Of a DNA stretch of 64,000 bases, positions 7,308-16,434 are shown piece after piece. How positions within the stretch are numbered: position 1 is the first letter of the stretch; each line of letters starts with the position of its first letter. Below the pieces are notes generated by a model, which searched no databases, had not been told where the DNA came from, and saw only the letters and a list, made by a program, of their open reading frames with translations. The stretch lies in the NCBI RefSeq assembly GCF_001942345.1, contig NZ_MKKI01000005.1, positions 1 through 64,000 on the forward strand. Direction: 5' to 3'. A program made the translations under genes and the position numbers. This DNA comes from Corynebacterium sp. CNJ-954 (GTDB taxonomy: Bacteria; Actinomycetota; Actinomycetes; Mycobacteriales; Mycobacteriaceae).

Positions 7308-8510
7308 CTAGCGCCAGAGCAGCAGTGCGTCCCCCTGGCCGCCACCGCCGCACAGTGACACGGCGGCACGTCCCCCACCACGACGGTTCAGCTCATGCGC
7401 GGCAGTGACCACCAGGCGTGCGCCCGACGCACCGATGGGGTGGCCCAGCGAGATGCCGCCGCCGTGGATGTTGGTCTTCTCCAGCGGGTAGTCGAGGTCC
7501 TTGATCGACTGCACGACAACAGCAGCGAACGCCTCGTTGACCTCCAGGAAATCCAGGTCGGTGGTCGCCCACCCCTGCTTGCCCAGCGCCGCGGTCACAG
7601 CCTGGGCGGGCTGGGAGTGCAGGTAGGTGTCCGGCCCCGCCGTCTCACCGGAAGCCCCGAGTGCAGCGAGCACGGTGAGACCGTTCTCCTGGGCGTATGC
7701 ACGGGTGGTCAGCACCACGGCGGAGGCACCGTCGGAGATCTGCGACGCCGAGGCGGCGGTGATCGTGCCGTCCTTCGCGAACGCCGGACGCAGGGCCGAC
7801 AGACCCTCCTGGGTCGTTCCCGGACGCACTCCCTCGTCGGTGTCGACGACGACCTTCTCCCGACGTTTCGTCACCTCCACCGGGACAATCTCCTCCGCGA
7901 AGGTGCCGTCGTTGATCGCAGCCTCCGCGCGCTGGTTCGACAGCGCGGCAACCTCGTCCTGCTGTTCGCGGGTGATCCCCCGGGAGGAGTTCCCCTCCTC
8001 GGTCTCCACACCCATCGCCGTACCGTGCACCGGATCGGTCAGACCGTCGCGCTCCAGTGAGTCCTGCAGAGCAAGCGACCCGAACTTCGCCCCGGCGCGC
8101 ACCCCGGCGGCGAGGTGGGGAGCATTGGTCATCGACTCCTGTCCGCCGGCGACGACGACCTGCGCGTCACCCGCCCGGATCATCCGGGCGCCGTTGATCA
8201 CCGCGTCCAGGCCCGACAGGCAGACCTTGTTCACGGTCACCGCCGGTGTCGACATCGGCAGGCCGGCGGTGACGGCCGTCTGTTTCGCCGGGTTCTGCCC
8301 TGCCGCAGCCTGCACCACCTGGCCCATGTAGACGTAGTCGACGGTCTCCGCCGAGACGCCTGCCTTCTCCAGGGCACCGGTCAGCGCCGCCGCACCGAGT
8401 TCGACGGCGGACTTCGAGGCGAGGGCACCGAGCATGCGGCCCTGCGCGGTACGGGCGGCACCGACAATCACGATGTCGTCGGGGGACGGGGTCAGGGACT
8501 GGCTAGACAT
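7308..8510 (-). CDS. Acetyl-CoA C-acetyltransferase (thiolase)
   Basis: About 400 residues. Both halves of the thiolase fold are present, with acyl-accepting Cys97 in NKVCLSG, the His357 motif GHPIGASGAR and the C-terminal Cys387 in SLCGGGGQG. It either condenses two acetyl-CoA to acetoacetyl-CoA or cleaves 3-ketoacyl-CoA. The nearest residues fit the biosynthetic acetyl-CoA acetyltransferase group, but the direction cannot be set from sequence. The ATG at 8510 (MSSQSL) is preferred over an in-frame GTG at 8525; the ribosome site is poor in either case. No other beta-oxidation or polyhydroxyalkanoate genes adjoin it. It is convergent with the AEC gene, 23 bases apart. Confidence 0.92.
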   Translation of the reverse strand: MSSQSLTPSPDDIVIVGAARTAQGRMLGALASKSAVELGAAALTGALEKAGVSAETVDYVYMGQVVQAAAGQNPAKQTAVTAGLPMSTPAVTVNKVCLSGLDAVINGARMIRAGDAQVVVAGGQESMTNAPHLAAGVRAGAKFGSLALQDSLERDGLTDPVHGTAMGVETEEGNSSRGITREQQDEVAALSNQRAEAAINDGTFAEEIVPVEVTKRREKVVVDTDEGVRPGTTQEGLSALRPAFAKDGTITAASASQISDGASAVVLTTRAYAQENGLTVLAALGASGETAGPDTYLHSQPAQAVTAALGKQGWATTDLDFLEVNEAFAAVVVQSIKDLDYPLEKTNIHGGGISLGHPIGASGARLVVTAAHELNRRGGGRAAVSLCGGGGQGDALLLWR

Positions 8511-8645
8511 GGTTGTTTTCTGCACCTTTCACGGAGGACGTAGCTTTCCCACCCATTATGGTCCAGTTCGACCGTCAAGGTGTCGTTCCCTCACTTTCCA
8601 GGGCTGTCCACCACGCGTCGGAGAGTTGTGGTTAGGGTCGGTGGC

Positions 8646-10097
8646 ATGTCCGGATCCGGTGGTACCGCAGTTGTGGTCGGCTCCGGCCCCAACGGGCTGG
8701 CGGCCGCATTCGTCCTCGCCCGCGCCGGCGTGGACGTCACCGTCGTCGAGGCGGCGGACACCGTCGGTGGCGGCGTCCGCAGCAGTGATCTGCTGCGGAC
8801 CGGGCTCCTCCACGACGTGTGCTCCGCCGTCCACCCCCTCGCCCAGGTCAGCCCACTGCTCCGCGACCCGTCCATCGGCCCGGAGCTGGAGCGGGGAGGA
8901 CTGCGGTTCGCCACCGCTCCGGTGGACATGGTGCATGTCCTCTCCTCGAGCCGTTCAGCCACCCTGCACACCTCGGCCTCGGAAACCGGTGCCGGGCTCC
9001 CCGGGCAGGACGGCCTGGTCTGGCGGTTGTCTTTCGGAACCCTGTCCTCCCGCGCCGACGCGGTCGCGGACGAGATCCTCGGCCCACTGGTGCATCTGCC
9101 CCGACACCCGTTGGTGCTCGCAGGCTTCGGTGCCGGAGCAGTCCTGCCGGCGTCCTGGTCGTGGAGGCGGTGGCGGTCCGCTGAAGCACGGGCATTATTC
9201 GCCGGCATCGCAGCCCACGCCTTCACCCCCTTGCACCTCCCCGCCTCGTCGGCCGCCGGGACGCTGCTGGCCGTCGCGGGGCACCGGCACGGGTGGCCCG
9301 TCGCCGTCGGCGGATCGCAGCGGATTGCCGATGCGCTGGTCACCGGGATCAGACGTGGCGGCGGTTCCGTCGTCACCGGAACCCGGGTCACCGACCTGGC
9401 CCAGGTCCGGGACGCGGACCTGGTGCTCCTCGACACCTCCGTCGAGGTCGCCGCCGGTATCCTCGGTGACCGGCTGCCCGCCCGCGTCGCGCGTTCCTGG
9501 TCCCGTTTCCGCAGGGGCCCCGCGGTCGCCAAAGTCGACTATGTGCTCGACGGTGACGTGCCGTGGTCGTCGCCGGATGCCCGGCGCGCCGGCACCGTCC
9601 ATCTCGGCGGTACCGCGGAGGACATCGCTGCCGCCGAGCGGGAATGCTGGGACGGCAACCTGCCGGACAGGCCGTTCACCCTGGTCGCCCAGCAGTATCT
9701 CGCTGACCCGTCGCGCAGCCGCACCGTCAACGGACGCCGTCTCAACCCGCTGTGGGCTTATGCGCATGTGCCCGCCGGATGGGACGGCTCGGCCCGGGAG
9801 GCCTTCGAGTTGGTCACCTCTCAGATCGAACGCGCCGCACCCGGATTCCGCGACACCGTCGTCGACTGGTGCGCCTCTCCCCCGTCGGTGATGGAGCAGC
9901 ACAACCCCAACTACACCGGCGGGGACATCTCCGGGGGCGCCAACGACCTACGGCAGCTGGTGGCCCGTCCCGGACTCCATCCGTATGACACGGGTGTACC
10001 GGGGGTCTACCTGTGTTCGTCCTCCGCCGCACCCGGGGGCGGCGTGCACTTCATGTGCGGGGTCCAGGCGGCGCGGCGGGCGCTCACCGTCCTGTGA
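8646..10097 (+). CDS. FAD-dependent oxidoreductase, phytoene desaturase-like
   Basis: 483 residues. The dinucleotide-binding motif VVVGSGPNGLAAAFVLARAG starts near residue 9 and is followed by the acidic ribose-binding stretch VTVVEAADTVGGGVRS. The C-terminus has GGVHFMCGVQAARRAL, the second FAD contact of the phytoene-dehydrogenase/amine-oxidase superfamily. These proteins oxidise or isomerise isoprenoids and other hydrophobic substrates, but no carotenoid genes lie nearby, so the substrate is unknown. The ATG at 8646 is chosen over a longer frame because TAGGGT at 8633-8638 sits seven bases before it, suggesting a leaderless mRNA. The gene overlaps the end of the next, opposite gene by 14 bases. 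Confidence 0.82.
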   Translation: MSGSGGTAVVVGSGPNGLAAAFVLARAGVDVTVVEAADTVGGGVRSSDLLRTGLLHDVCSAVHPLAQVSPLLRDPSIGPELERGGLRFATAPVDMVHVLSSSRSATLHTSASETGAGLPGQDGLVWRLSFGTLSSRADAVADEILGPLVHLPRHPLVLAGFGAGAVLPASWSWRRWRSAEARALFAGIAAHAFTPLHLPASSAAGTLLAVAGHRHGWPVAVGGSQRIADALVTGIRRGGGSVVTGTRVTDLAQVRDADLVLLDTSVEVAAGILGDRLPARVARSWSRFRRGPAVAKVDYVLDGDVPWSSPDARRAGTVHLGGTAEDIAAAERECWDGNLPDRPFTLVAQQYLADPSRSRTVNGRRLNPLWAYAHVPAGWDGSAREAFELVTSQIERAAPGFRDTVVDWCASPPSVMEQHNPNYTGGDISGGANDLRQLVARPGLHPYDTGVPGVYLCSSSAAPGGGVHFMCGVQAARRALTVL

Positions 10098-10577
10098 CGG
10101 TGCCCCTCCGGCTCAACCACAGGCCGACTCCCAACGCGACACCCCACAACAGAAATAGTGGGTCCCACAGCCAGGCGTGCCCGATCATGCCGGCACGGTC
10201 GAATCCACCGTCGGGGACCACGAGACCACCCAGCACGAGGTTCCCGGTCACAGTATTCACGCCGCCCCAGAAGATCAGCAGCACGGCACCTGCCCAGCTG
10301 ACGTACCTCAGGACCCGCTGCCACCAGGGCAAGGTCCCGCATCCCCCTTCAGCAGAACAAGAGGGAGAAGTGCTGCGATGATTTTCACCACCCCCACCGG
10401 CACCAGCAGAACCGCATGGCTCCGCCACAGGTCCACAAGGTCATCGCCGAGTGTGTCGAGCAGCCACGTTCCCCCGAAACCCCAGTAGACACTGAAGATC
10501 CCGTGGACGGTGCCCACGGCGGCAGCGGCGAGCAGAGCGGCCTGCACACCGCGCGCCGGGGAGTGCTCCAGGGGCAT
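10084..10577 (-). pseudogene. DUF3995-type membrane protein, broken by a single-base frameshift
   Basis: Two overlapping frames join into one plausible protein. The first (10577 to about 10335) gives ALLAAAAVGTVHGIFSVYWG, then GGTWLLDTLGDDLVDLWR and VKIIAALLPLVLL. The second continues TLPWWQRVLRYVSWAGAVLL and ends at 10084. Together they give about 160 residues with four hydrophobic segments, the usual size and pattern of DUF3995 proteins (GGTWLLDT is typical). Adding one G to the GGG near 10338 (minus strand GATGCGGGACC) restores the frame. So this is either a recent pseudogene or a sequencing error in a G run. The role of the family is not known. It shares its direction with the reductase and sigma gene upstream. 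Confidence 0.7.
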
Positions 10578-10618
10578 GCAACCGAGACTACAGCGGTCCC
10601 AGCGATCTCAACGATCTC

Positions 10619-11188
10619 CTAGGTCCGGAGTCCGTACGTCAGGACGGCGTTCCCGGTGGACGTATGCGACGCATTCAGAAGACGCAGGCGCGTCGTGGGA
10701 ACCGTGTCATCGAAGAGATGACGTCCGGTCCCCGCGATGACCGGGTGCGTTGTCAGTGTCAGCTGGTCGATCACTCCGGCGAGAAACAGTGACCGGACGG
10801 TGCTGATACCGCCGAGCACAGCGATATCCCCACTCCCGGTCTCCCTCAACCGCCGCACGTAGTCGACGCGATCACCGGAGATCAGGGTGCTGTTCCACGG
10901 GAGACCGTCGGGATACTCCTCCGGCAGTGTGGAGGAGATGACATGCTTGCGCACCGGGTTGATCCAGCTGGCGAAGCCGTCGGTGTCCTCTGCGTGTTCC
11001 GCTGCGGGCCAGTACTCCGACCATTCCTTCCACAGCCCCCGTCCGATAACCGCGTCAGTCACCGGGGCAATGTGGGTGTCCATCGCGAGGCCGTCCTCCT
11101 CCCCGAAGGCGTCGAACTGCCACAGGTGTGGGTCCTCGACGACACCGTCGAGGGAGTGGAACAGGTGGGCGATCGTCGTGCGGCTCAT
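10619..11188 (-). CDS. Dihydrofolate reductase-like protein (RibD C-terminal family)
   Basis: 189 residues. The N-terminal strand has HLFHSLDGVVEDP, then GRGLWKEWSEYWP and the NADPH-binding loop AVLGGISTVRSLFLAGVIDQL, followed by TTHPVIAGTGRHLF. This pattern defines the DHFR/RibD-C superfamily of small NAD(P)H-dependent reductases. Members close to this one are not true folate enzymes, and their substrates are mostly unknown. AAAGGA lies seven bases before the ATG. It follows an ECF sigma-factor gene on the same strand, a pairing often seen for this type of reductase, so the sigma factor may regulate it. Confidence 0.85.
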   Translation of the reverse strand: MSRTTIAHLFHSLDGVVEDPHLWQFDAFGEEDGLAMDTHIAPVTDAVIGRGLWKEWSEYWPAAEHAEDTDGFASWINPVRKHVISSTLPEEYPDGLPWNSTLISGDRVDYVRRLRETGSGDIAVLGGISTVRSLFLAGVIDQLTLTTHPVIAGTGRHLFDDTVPTTRLRLLNASHTSTGNAVLTYGLRT

Positions 11189-11208
11189 GGCCGTGTCCTT
11201 TCAACCGG

Positions 11209-11231
11209 AGGTTCCCCGGGGTGGGGAACCT
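11209..11231 (-). other. Perfect hairpin between the sigma gene and the reductase gene
   Basis: A nine-base perfect stem (AGGTTCCCC / GGGGAACCT) around a five-base loop lies 26 bases after the sigma-factor stop and 20 bases before the reductase start. It has no T run, so it is unlikely to be a strong terminator. It could be an operator or an mRNA-stability element. Confidence 0.4.
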
Positions 11232-11256
11232 GTCACGTATAAGACGGAACCACGCG

Positions 11257-12230
11257 TCAAAACTCATCGGTGTCCGGCACAGTGTCCGGCAACCCGAACT
11301 CAACGAACACCTCCGCGCCCATGAAGTGTGTAAGACCCGTGATACGCCCTCCTTTCATCGCCAGGACATGGAGGGCGAACGGTTTCCATACTCCGGCGCC
11401 GACAGCGTGGTAGACCGCCACCGCCGGAGTACCGTTCGCCGAGGTCACAATGGTCCGTGAGTTCCGACAGACCTGGCCGGGCCCGTTCCACCACTCCTCG
11501 ATGTCTGACCTGCCACACAACCAGAGCGTGAAAGGCGGCATGCTGAACGTGGCGTCCTCGGCGAGGAGCGCAACGAGTGAATCAACGTCGAAGGCCTCGA
11601 ACGCCGCCACGTACCGGTCGAGCAGTTCCACGTCGACTTCCGCGGTGGAGTCGGGTAACCGTCCGCGAAGCGTGGTGCGGGCGCGGGCTAGCGCCGAATT
11701 CACCGCCGGTACCGACACATCAAGCAGCTCCGCACATTCCGCAGCACGCCACGCCAGCACGTCACGGAGGATCAGGATCGCCCGCTGCCGCGGCGGCAGG
11801 TACTGCAGCGCCGTAATGAACGCCAACTGAACCGTCTCCCTCCGTACCGTCACGTCAGCCGGATCGTCCACCAGACGTGACGAAGGATGGGACCGATCCA
11901 GACCGGAGCACCGGCCGTGGTGAGCATGTCCGGGTCCGCGGGGACAGCTCCTGGCCCGGACACATCGACCGGAAGACTACGTCGCTGCCCCGCTCTGCTC
12001 ATGTCGATGCAGACATTCGTGGCGATCGCGTACAACCACCGCCGCAACGACGCACGCCCCTCGAACCTGTCTCGTGCCTGCCACGCCTTGACCAGCGCGT
12101 CCTGGACCGCGTCCTCGGCTTCGGCATGGCAGCCGAAGAAGCGGTAGCAGTAGGCGACGAGTTCACCGCGGTAGGATTCCACCTGCTTCTCGAAAGGCTC
12201 AGGCGTCGGCGGATGTCGCTTCCCGTTCAT
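11257..12230 (-). pseudogene. ECF sigma factor with SnoaL-like C-terminal domain, frameshifted
   Basis: The first frame (from 12230) carries sigma region 2: ELVAYCYRFFGCHAEAEDAV, then RFEGRASLRRWLYAIATNVC. The second frame (to 11257) carries region 4 (LQYLPPRQRAILILRDVLAW, then VPAVNSALARAR) and a SnoaL-like domain (LLDRYVAAFEAFDVDSLVALL, then MPPFTLWLCGRSDIEEWW). The family normally reads WIGPIPSSRLVDDPAEVT across the junction. Restoring one C in CCCATCCTTCG near 11886-11888 gives exactly such a join. The intact protein would have about 320 residues, like the TIGR02960/SigJ-type ECF factors, which are self-regulated by the C-terminal domain rather than by an anti-sigma factor. It is either a real pseudogene or a base-calling error in a C run. 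Confidence 0.8.
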
Positions 12231-12286
12231 GCCTGCATACTAGCCGTCTCTCGCCGCCGCCTCTGGTGGTTCATCACGTTCACCGT

Positions 12287-12320
12287 TATAGTGGTCGACA
12301 TGGGAACTCTGGTTCTTTAG
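12287..12320 (+). promoter_or_regulatory. Promoter and six-codon leader ORF upstream of the ABC-F gene
   Basis: TATAGT at 12287-12292 is followed seven bases later by ATG at 12300. This opens a tiny frame, MGTLVL, ending in TAG at 12318-12320, 114 bases before the ABC-F start. The intervening leader contains short inverted repeats (for example CGTCG..CGACG near 12376-12391). Leader peptides of this size control several antibiotic-resistance ABC-F genes by ribosome stalling and attenuation. The role here is inferred from layout. Confidence 0.45.
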
Positions 12321-12434
12321 TTCTGGACGCCGCGTCGAGTGATCTCCGTGGCGGGTCCTGAGCACGCCTGCGCCGTCGACCGGCCGACGGGGGTGAGGCC
12401 CACCGTCCTTCCTGAAGAAGAAGTTGAGTCCCCC

Positions 12435-14168
12435 ATGTCCAGACCCCTGTCCCCTCTCACCCGTGCCCACAGCACGTGCCTGCTCCGCGGGGTGACCGTC
12501 CGCTACGCCGACCACACCGTCCTGGACGGCGTTGACCTGTCCGTCCACCCCGGCGACCGCCTCGCCGTGATCGGTGACAACGGCGCCGGGAAGTCCACGC
12601 TCCTCGGCGTCCTCGCCGGAATGGTTCCCGTCGACGACGGTGACCGACAGGTGGACATCCCCGGAGGCGTCGCCCTCGCCGAACAGAATCCCGTCTTTCC
12701 GGCGGGCGCGACCGTCACCGATGCGATCGACCACCTCGCCGATGACGTACGTGCACTCGAACGGGAGATCGCCCGGATCTACGACAGCCTCACCACGGCG
12801 TCATCCGCCGACGTCCCACGCCTCCTCGGACGGCTCGGGGAGGTCACCGACCAGTTCGAGGCCCGCAACGGGTACGAGCTCGACCTTCGCGTCACCACGG
12901 CCCTCGACGAACTCGGGCTGGGCGGGGTGGACCGCGACCGGCCCGTCGCCACACTCTCCGGCGGCCAGCGCGCCCGGCTCGCCCTCGCCGTGGCCCTCTC
13001 GTCCCGTCCGGAACTGCTGCTCCTCGACGAACCGACGAACGACCTCGACCACACCGCCCTCTACTGGCTGTCGCGCCGGCTGGCCGACCACCGCGGACGT
13101 CTCGTCGTCGTGAGCCATGACCGCGAACTGCTCGACACCGTCGCCAAAGACATCGTCTGCGTCGACGGCGGCTCCCTCCGCCGCTACGGCCTCGGTTACC
13201 AGGGATACCTGCGGGCCCGGGAAGCTGAACGACAACGGCAACGCCGGGACCACGAAGAATGGAAAGCAGACCTCGCCCGGAACCAGGCGATCGTCGACAC
13301 CACCTCGATACGCCTCCGTGCCATCCCCCGGAAACAGGAATGTGCCGCTTTCGGGCACGGTGCATTCCGCGCCCGCAGTAGCGACCACGGTGCCACCAGC
13401 CGCATCCGACAGGCGAAAGACAAGGTGGAACGACTCAGGTCCGATCCTGTACCGCCGCCGCCCGAACCGCTGGTCTTCACACCGCACTTCCCGTCCTACG
13501 AGATGTCCGGGCCACTGGCCTCCCTCCCGCCGGGAGACATCACAGATGCAGGTGACCCACCACTCTCAGTGACCCCCTCCACCGGCGGACTGGAGATCAG
13601 GAGCGGTGAACGGTGGCTGGTCACCGGGCCCAACGGGGCGGGGAAGACCACACTGCTCCGGGCGCTCGCCGGGGACATCGGTCACGTGACACTCCACGCG
13701 GGGATCCGCGTCGCCCATGTCCGCCAGGACATCTCGGTCAGTGGTGGTCGGCCGCTACGGGACACCTTCGCCGAGGCTGTCGGAATGACAGCCGACGACG
13801 CCGCGGACACGCTCCTCACACTCGGACTGTTCACCGAACGGGATCTCCGTACCCCGGTCGACCGACTGTCGGTCGGTCAGCGGAGACGACACGAGTTGGC
13901 TGTCGCCGTTACGGTGGACAGCGACATGATCCTCCTCGACGAACCGACGAACCACCTCGCACCGGAACTCGTCGAGCAACTGGAGAAAGCCCTCCTCGAC
14001 TACCCCGGAGCCGTCGTGACCGTGACCCACGACCGGCGGTGGCTGCGCAATGCCACCAGCGCAGCCCCCGCCCACCTGCTCCGTTCTGTCTCCGTCACCC
14101 CAACCCCCGCGGGAGGTGTCGTCAACACACTCAGTACACTCAGTGCGCGAAGTGCCGCTCCCCGGTGA
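12435..14168 (+). CDS. ABC-F ATPase (ribosome-protection type)
   Basis: 577 residues with two ATP-binding domains and no membrane segments, as in ABC-F proteins, which act on the ribosome. Domain 1 has Walker [10 protein letters not shown], signature LSGGQRARL and Walker [13 protein letters not shown]. Domain 2 has GPNGAGKTT, a divergent signature LSVGQRRRH and [10 protein letters not shown]. The charged inter-domain linker (about residues 255-335) is the part that reaches the ribosomal E/P site. Some ABC-F proteins give resistance to macrolides, lincosamides or pleuromutilins, while others are housekeeping factors. The leader ORF and accessory location lean to resistance, but this is inference. 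The ATG at 12435 fits the domain start. The 3' end overlaps the convergent purH by 29 bases. Confidence 0.87.
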   Translation: MSRPLSPLTRAHSTCLLRGVTVRYADHTVLDGVDLSVHPGDRLAVIGDNGAGKSTLLGVLAGMVPVDDGDRQVDIPGGVALAEQNPVFPAGATVTDAIDHLADDVRALEREIARIYDSLTTASSADVPRLLGRLGEVTDQFEARNGYELDLRVTTALDELGLGGVDRDRPVATLSGGQRARLALAVALSSRPELLLLDEPTNDLDHTALYWLSRRLADHRGRLVVVSHDRELLDTVAKDIVCVDGGSLRRYGLGYQGYLRAREAERQRQRRDHEEWKADLARNQAIVDTTSIRLRAIPRKQECAAFGHGAFRARSSDHGATSRIRQAKDKVERLRSDPVPPPPEPLVFTPHFPSYEMSGPLASLPPGDITDAGDPPLSVTPSTGGLEIRSGERWLVTGPNGAGKTTLLRALAGDIGHVTLHAGIRVAHVRQDISVSGGRPLRDTFAEAVGMTADDAADTLLTLGLFTERDLRTPVDRLSVGQRRRHELAVAVTVDSDMILLDEPTNHLAPELVEQLEKALLDYPGAVVTVTHDRRWLRNATSAAPAHLLRSVSVTPTPAGGVVNTLSTLSARSAAPR

Positions 14169-15723
14169 GGTACATCGTCACGCCGGCCCCCACCGCCGCA
14201 TCAATGACCTCCTGGTCACGCACGGAACCTCCGGGCTGGACCACGGCGCGCACGCCCGCCGCAGCCAGCGTCTCGAAACCGTCGGCGAAAGGGAAGAATG
14301 CGTCGGACGCGGCCACTGCACCGTCGGACCGCCTGTCGTCGCCGGCCAGGGTGTTGGCCCGCTCCACGGCGATCTTCGCCGAGTCCACACGGTTGACCTG
14401 ACCCATACCGACACCCACGGTCGCCCCGTCCTTGGCGAGCAGAATGGCGTTCGACTTCACGGCACGCACCGCACGCCAGGCGAACTCCAACTCGGCGAGG
14501 ATCTCGGCATCGGCGGCGTCCCCGGCCGCCAGCGTCCAGTTCGCCGGGTCGTCACCGGGTGCGTCGACCAGATCCCGCTCCTGGACCAGCACACCACCGG
14601 AGATCTCACGGTGCTCCACGGCCCCCTCCCTCACCGGCGGGGTGGTCTGCAGGATACGGATGTTCTTCTTCTGGCTGAGCACCTCCACGGCACCGTCCTC
14701 GTAGCCGGGGGCCACGATGACCTCGGTGAAGATTCCCGCCACCTGCTCCGCCATCTCGACAGAGACCGGCCGGTTCACCGCGATGACCCCGCCGTACGCG
14801 GACACCGGGTCACATGCGTGGGCGGACCGGTGTGCGGTCGCCACGTCATCCGCGACGGCAATGCCACACGGGTTGGCGTGCTTGATGATCGCCACACAGG
14901 GACGCTCATGGTCCCAGGCGGAACGCCAGGCGGCGTCCGCGTCAGTGTAGTTGTTGTAGCTCATGGCCTTGCCGTGGAACTGCTCGGCATTGGCCAGGCC
15001 GCCCTCCTGCCCCGGGGCGGTGTACACCGCGGCTGCCTGATGCGGGTTCTCGCCGTAGCGCAGGGAGTGGACCCGCTCGTTGACCTGACCGATCCACTCG
15101 GGGAAGCGGGATTCCTCGTCCTCCGCCTCGATCTGTCCGGTCATCCACGACGCCACCGCCACGTCATAGGACGCGGTGTGGCGGAAAGCCTCGGTGGCCA
15201 GGCGGGTCCGCGCCGCGCGGCTGAAACCGCCGGCGTCCACCGCGGTGAGGACGTCCCCGTACGCGGCAGGGTCCACGACCACGGCGACGGACGGGTGGTT
15301 CTTGGCGGCCGCACGCACCATTGACGGCCCCCCGATGTCGATCTGCTCCACACAGGCGTCGAAGTCTGCGCCGGACGCGACGGTGTCCGTGAACGGGTAG
15401 AGGTTCACCACCACCAGGTCGAACGGCTCAACCCCGAGATCCTTCAGCTGGGCGAGGTGATCGTCCTTCCTCGTGTCCGCCAGAATTCCGGCATGGACCC
15501 GCGGGTGCAACGTCTTCACCCGCCCCTCGAGACACTCGGGGAACCCGGTGAGCTCCTCGACACGAACCACAGGGACCCCGGCATCGGCGATCTTCGCCGC
15601 CGTGGACCCCGTGGAGACGATCTCGACACCGGCACGGTGCAGGCCGGTGGCAAGGTCCTCCAGACCGGTCTTGTCGTAGACGCTGATCAGAGCGCGGCGG
15701 ATAGGGCGGGTGGTTTCAGTCAT
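14140..15723 (-). CDS. purH: AICAR transformylase / IMP cyclohydrolase
   Basis: 527 residues, the normal PurH length. The N-terminal MGS-like cyclohydrolase domain starts [20 protein letters not shown] and carries EVVSTGST-like [18 protein letters not shown], then [15 protein letters not shown]. The C-terminal transformylase domain has [16 protein letters not shown] and ends [10 protein letters not shown]. It catalyses the last two steps of IMP synthesis: formyl transfer from 10-formyl-THF to AICAR, then ring closure. The start overlaps the purN stop by eight bases, so the two are co-translated, as in other actinobacteria. Confidence 0.96.
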   Translation of the reverse strand: MTETTRPIRRALISVYDKTGLEDLATGLHRAGVEIVSTGSTAAKIADAGVPVVRVEELTGFPECLEGRVKTLHPRVHAGILADTRKDDHLAQLKDLGVEPFDLVVVNLYPFTDTVASGADFDACVEQIDIGGPSMVRAAAKNHPSVAVVVDPAAYGDVLTAVDAGGFSRAARTRLATEAFRHTASYDVAVASWMTGQIEAEDEESRFPEWIGQVNERVHSLRYGENPHQAAAVYTAPGQEGGLANAEQFHGKAMSYNNYTDADAAWRSAWDHERPCVAIIKHANPCGIAVADDVATAHRSAHACDPVSAYGGVIAVNRPVSVEMAEQVAGIFTEVIVAPGYEDGAVEVLSQKKNIRILQTTPPVREGAVEHREISGGVLVQERDLVDAPGDDPANWTLAAGDAADAEILAELEFAWRAVRAVKSNAILLAKDGATVGVGMGQVNRVDSAKIAVERANTLAGDDRRSDGAVAASDAFFPFADGFETLAAAGVRAVVQPGGSVRDQEVIDAAVGAGVTMYLTGERHFAH

Positions 15724-16423
15724 TGATCCAGGCCTTTCGTCCTTCGATGGTGTAACCGCTCTCCGCGGTCTGGTGGAGCACGTCGACGATCAACGCACGC
15801 TCGACGGTCTTGATCCGCTCATGGAGCGTATCCCCGGTGTCCTCCCGACTCACCGGAACGGCACGCTGGGCGATGATCGGCCCGGTGTCCACCCCGTCGT
15901 CAACGATGTGGACGGTCGAGCCGGTGAGTGTGACACCGTAGGCCAGTGCCTCCTCCACAGCATGCGCGCCGGGGAATGACGGCAACAGGGCCGGGTGAGT
16001 GTTGAGGATCCTGCCGCGGAACCTCTCGACGACGCCGGCCCCGAGAATGCGCATGAAACCCGCACTGACGATGACATCCGGCGCGTATGCGGCGATCTCC
16101 TCCGCCAGGCTCGCATTCCACCCCTCACGGTCGTAGTCGGCGACACGGTCCGGGTTGTAGTCCACCCGGAAGACCGGGACGGAGGCCTGCTCCGCCCGCT
16201 CCAGTGCCAGGCACGGACGGTCCGCCCCCACCGCAACGATCTCCACCGACGGACCCAGGTCATCCAGCATCGCCTGGAGCAGTGTGCCACTGCCTGACGC
16301 GAGAACGACGACCCGGAGAACGTCACCCGGACGTGAGGAAGTGTGACTCGTGGATGTTGAGGGGCGCACGGCAACTGCTCCGGCTCGTTCGCCGGACGGC
16401 GCGGGGGTTACGGGCTCACTCAC
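15716..16423 (-). CDS. purN: Phosphoribosylglycinamide formyltransferase
   Basis: 235 residues. The formyltransferase core starts at about residue 36 with [19 protein letters not shown]. It carries the catalytic region SAGFMRILG, then [20 protein letters not shown] and [18 protein letters not shown], with the conserved Asn, His and Asp. It transfers a formyl group from 10-formyl-THF to GAR in purine synthesis. The 35-residue N-terminal extension may be an artefact of start choice: the reported start is a GTG without a strong ribosome site, and later in-frame starts exist. It lies between perM and purH, the order known in mycobacteria. Confidence 0.94.
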   Translation of the reverse strand: MSEPVTPAPSGERAGAVAVRPSTSTSHTSSRPGDVLRVVVLASGSGTLLQAMLDDLGPSVEIVAVGADRPCLALERAEQASVPVFRVDYNPDRVADYDREGWNASLAEEIAAYAPDVIVSAGFMRILGAGVVERFRGRILNTHPALLPSFPGAHAVEEALAYGVTLTGSTVHIVDDGVDTGPIIAQRAVPVSREDTGDTLHERIKTVERALIVDVLHQTAESGYTIEGRKAWIND

Positions 16424-16434
16424 GGTGAGTCAGC

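Noticed and set aside
11231..11258. TGTCAC...CGTC, resembling an ECF41-type promoter
   Set aside because: It points away from the reductase and into the antisense of the sigma gene; likely chance.
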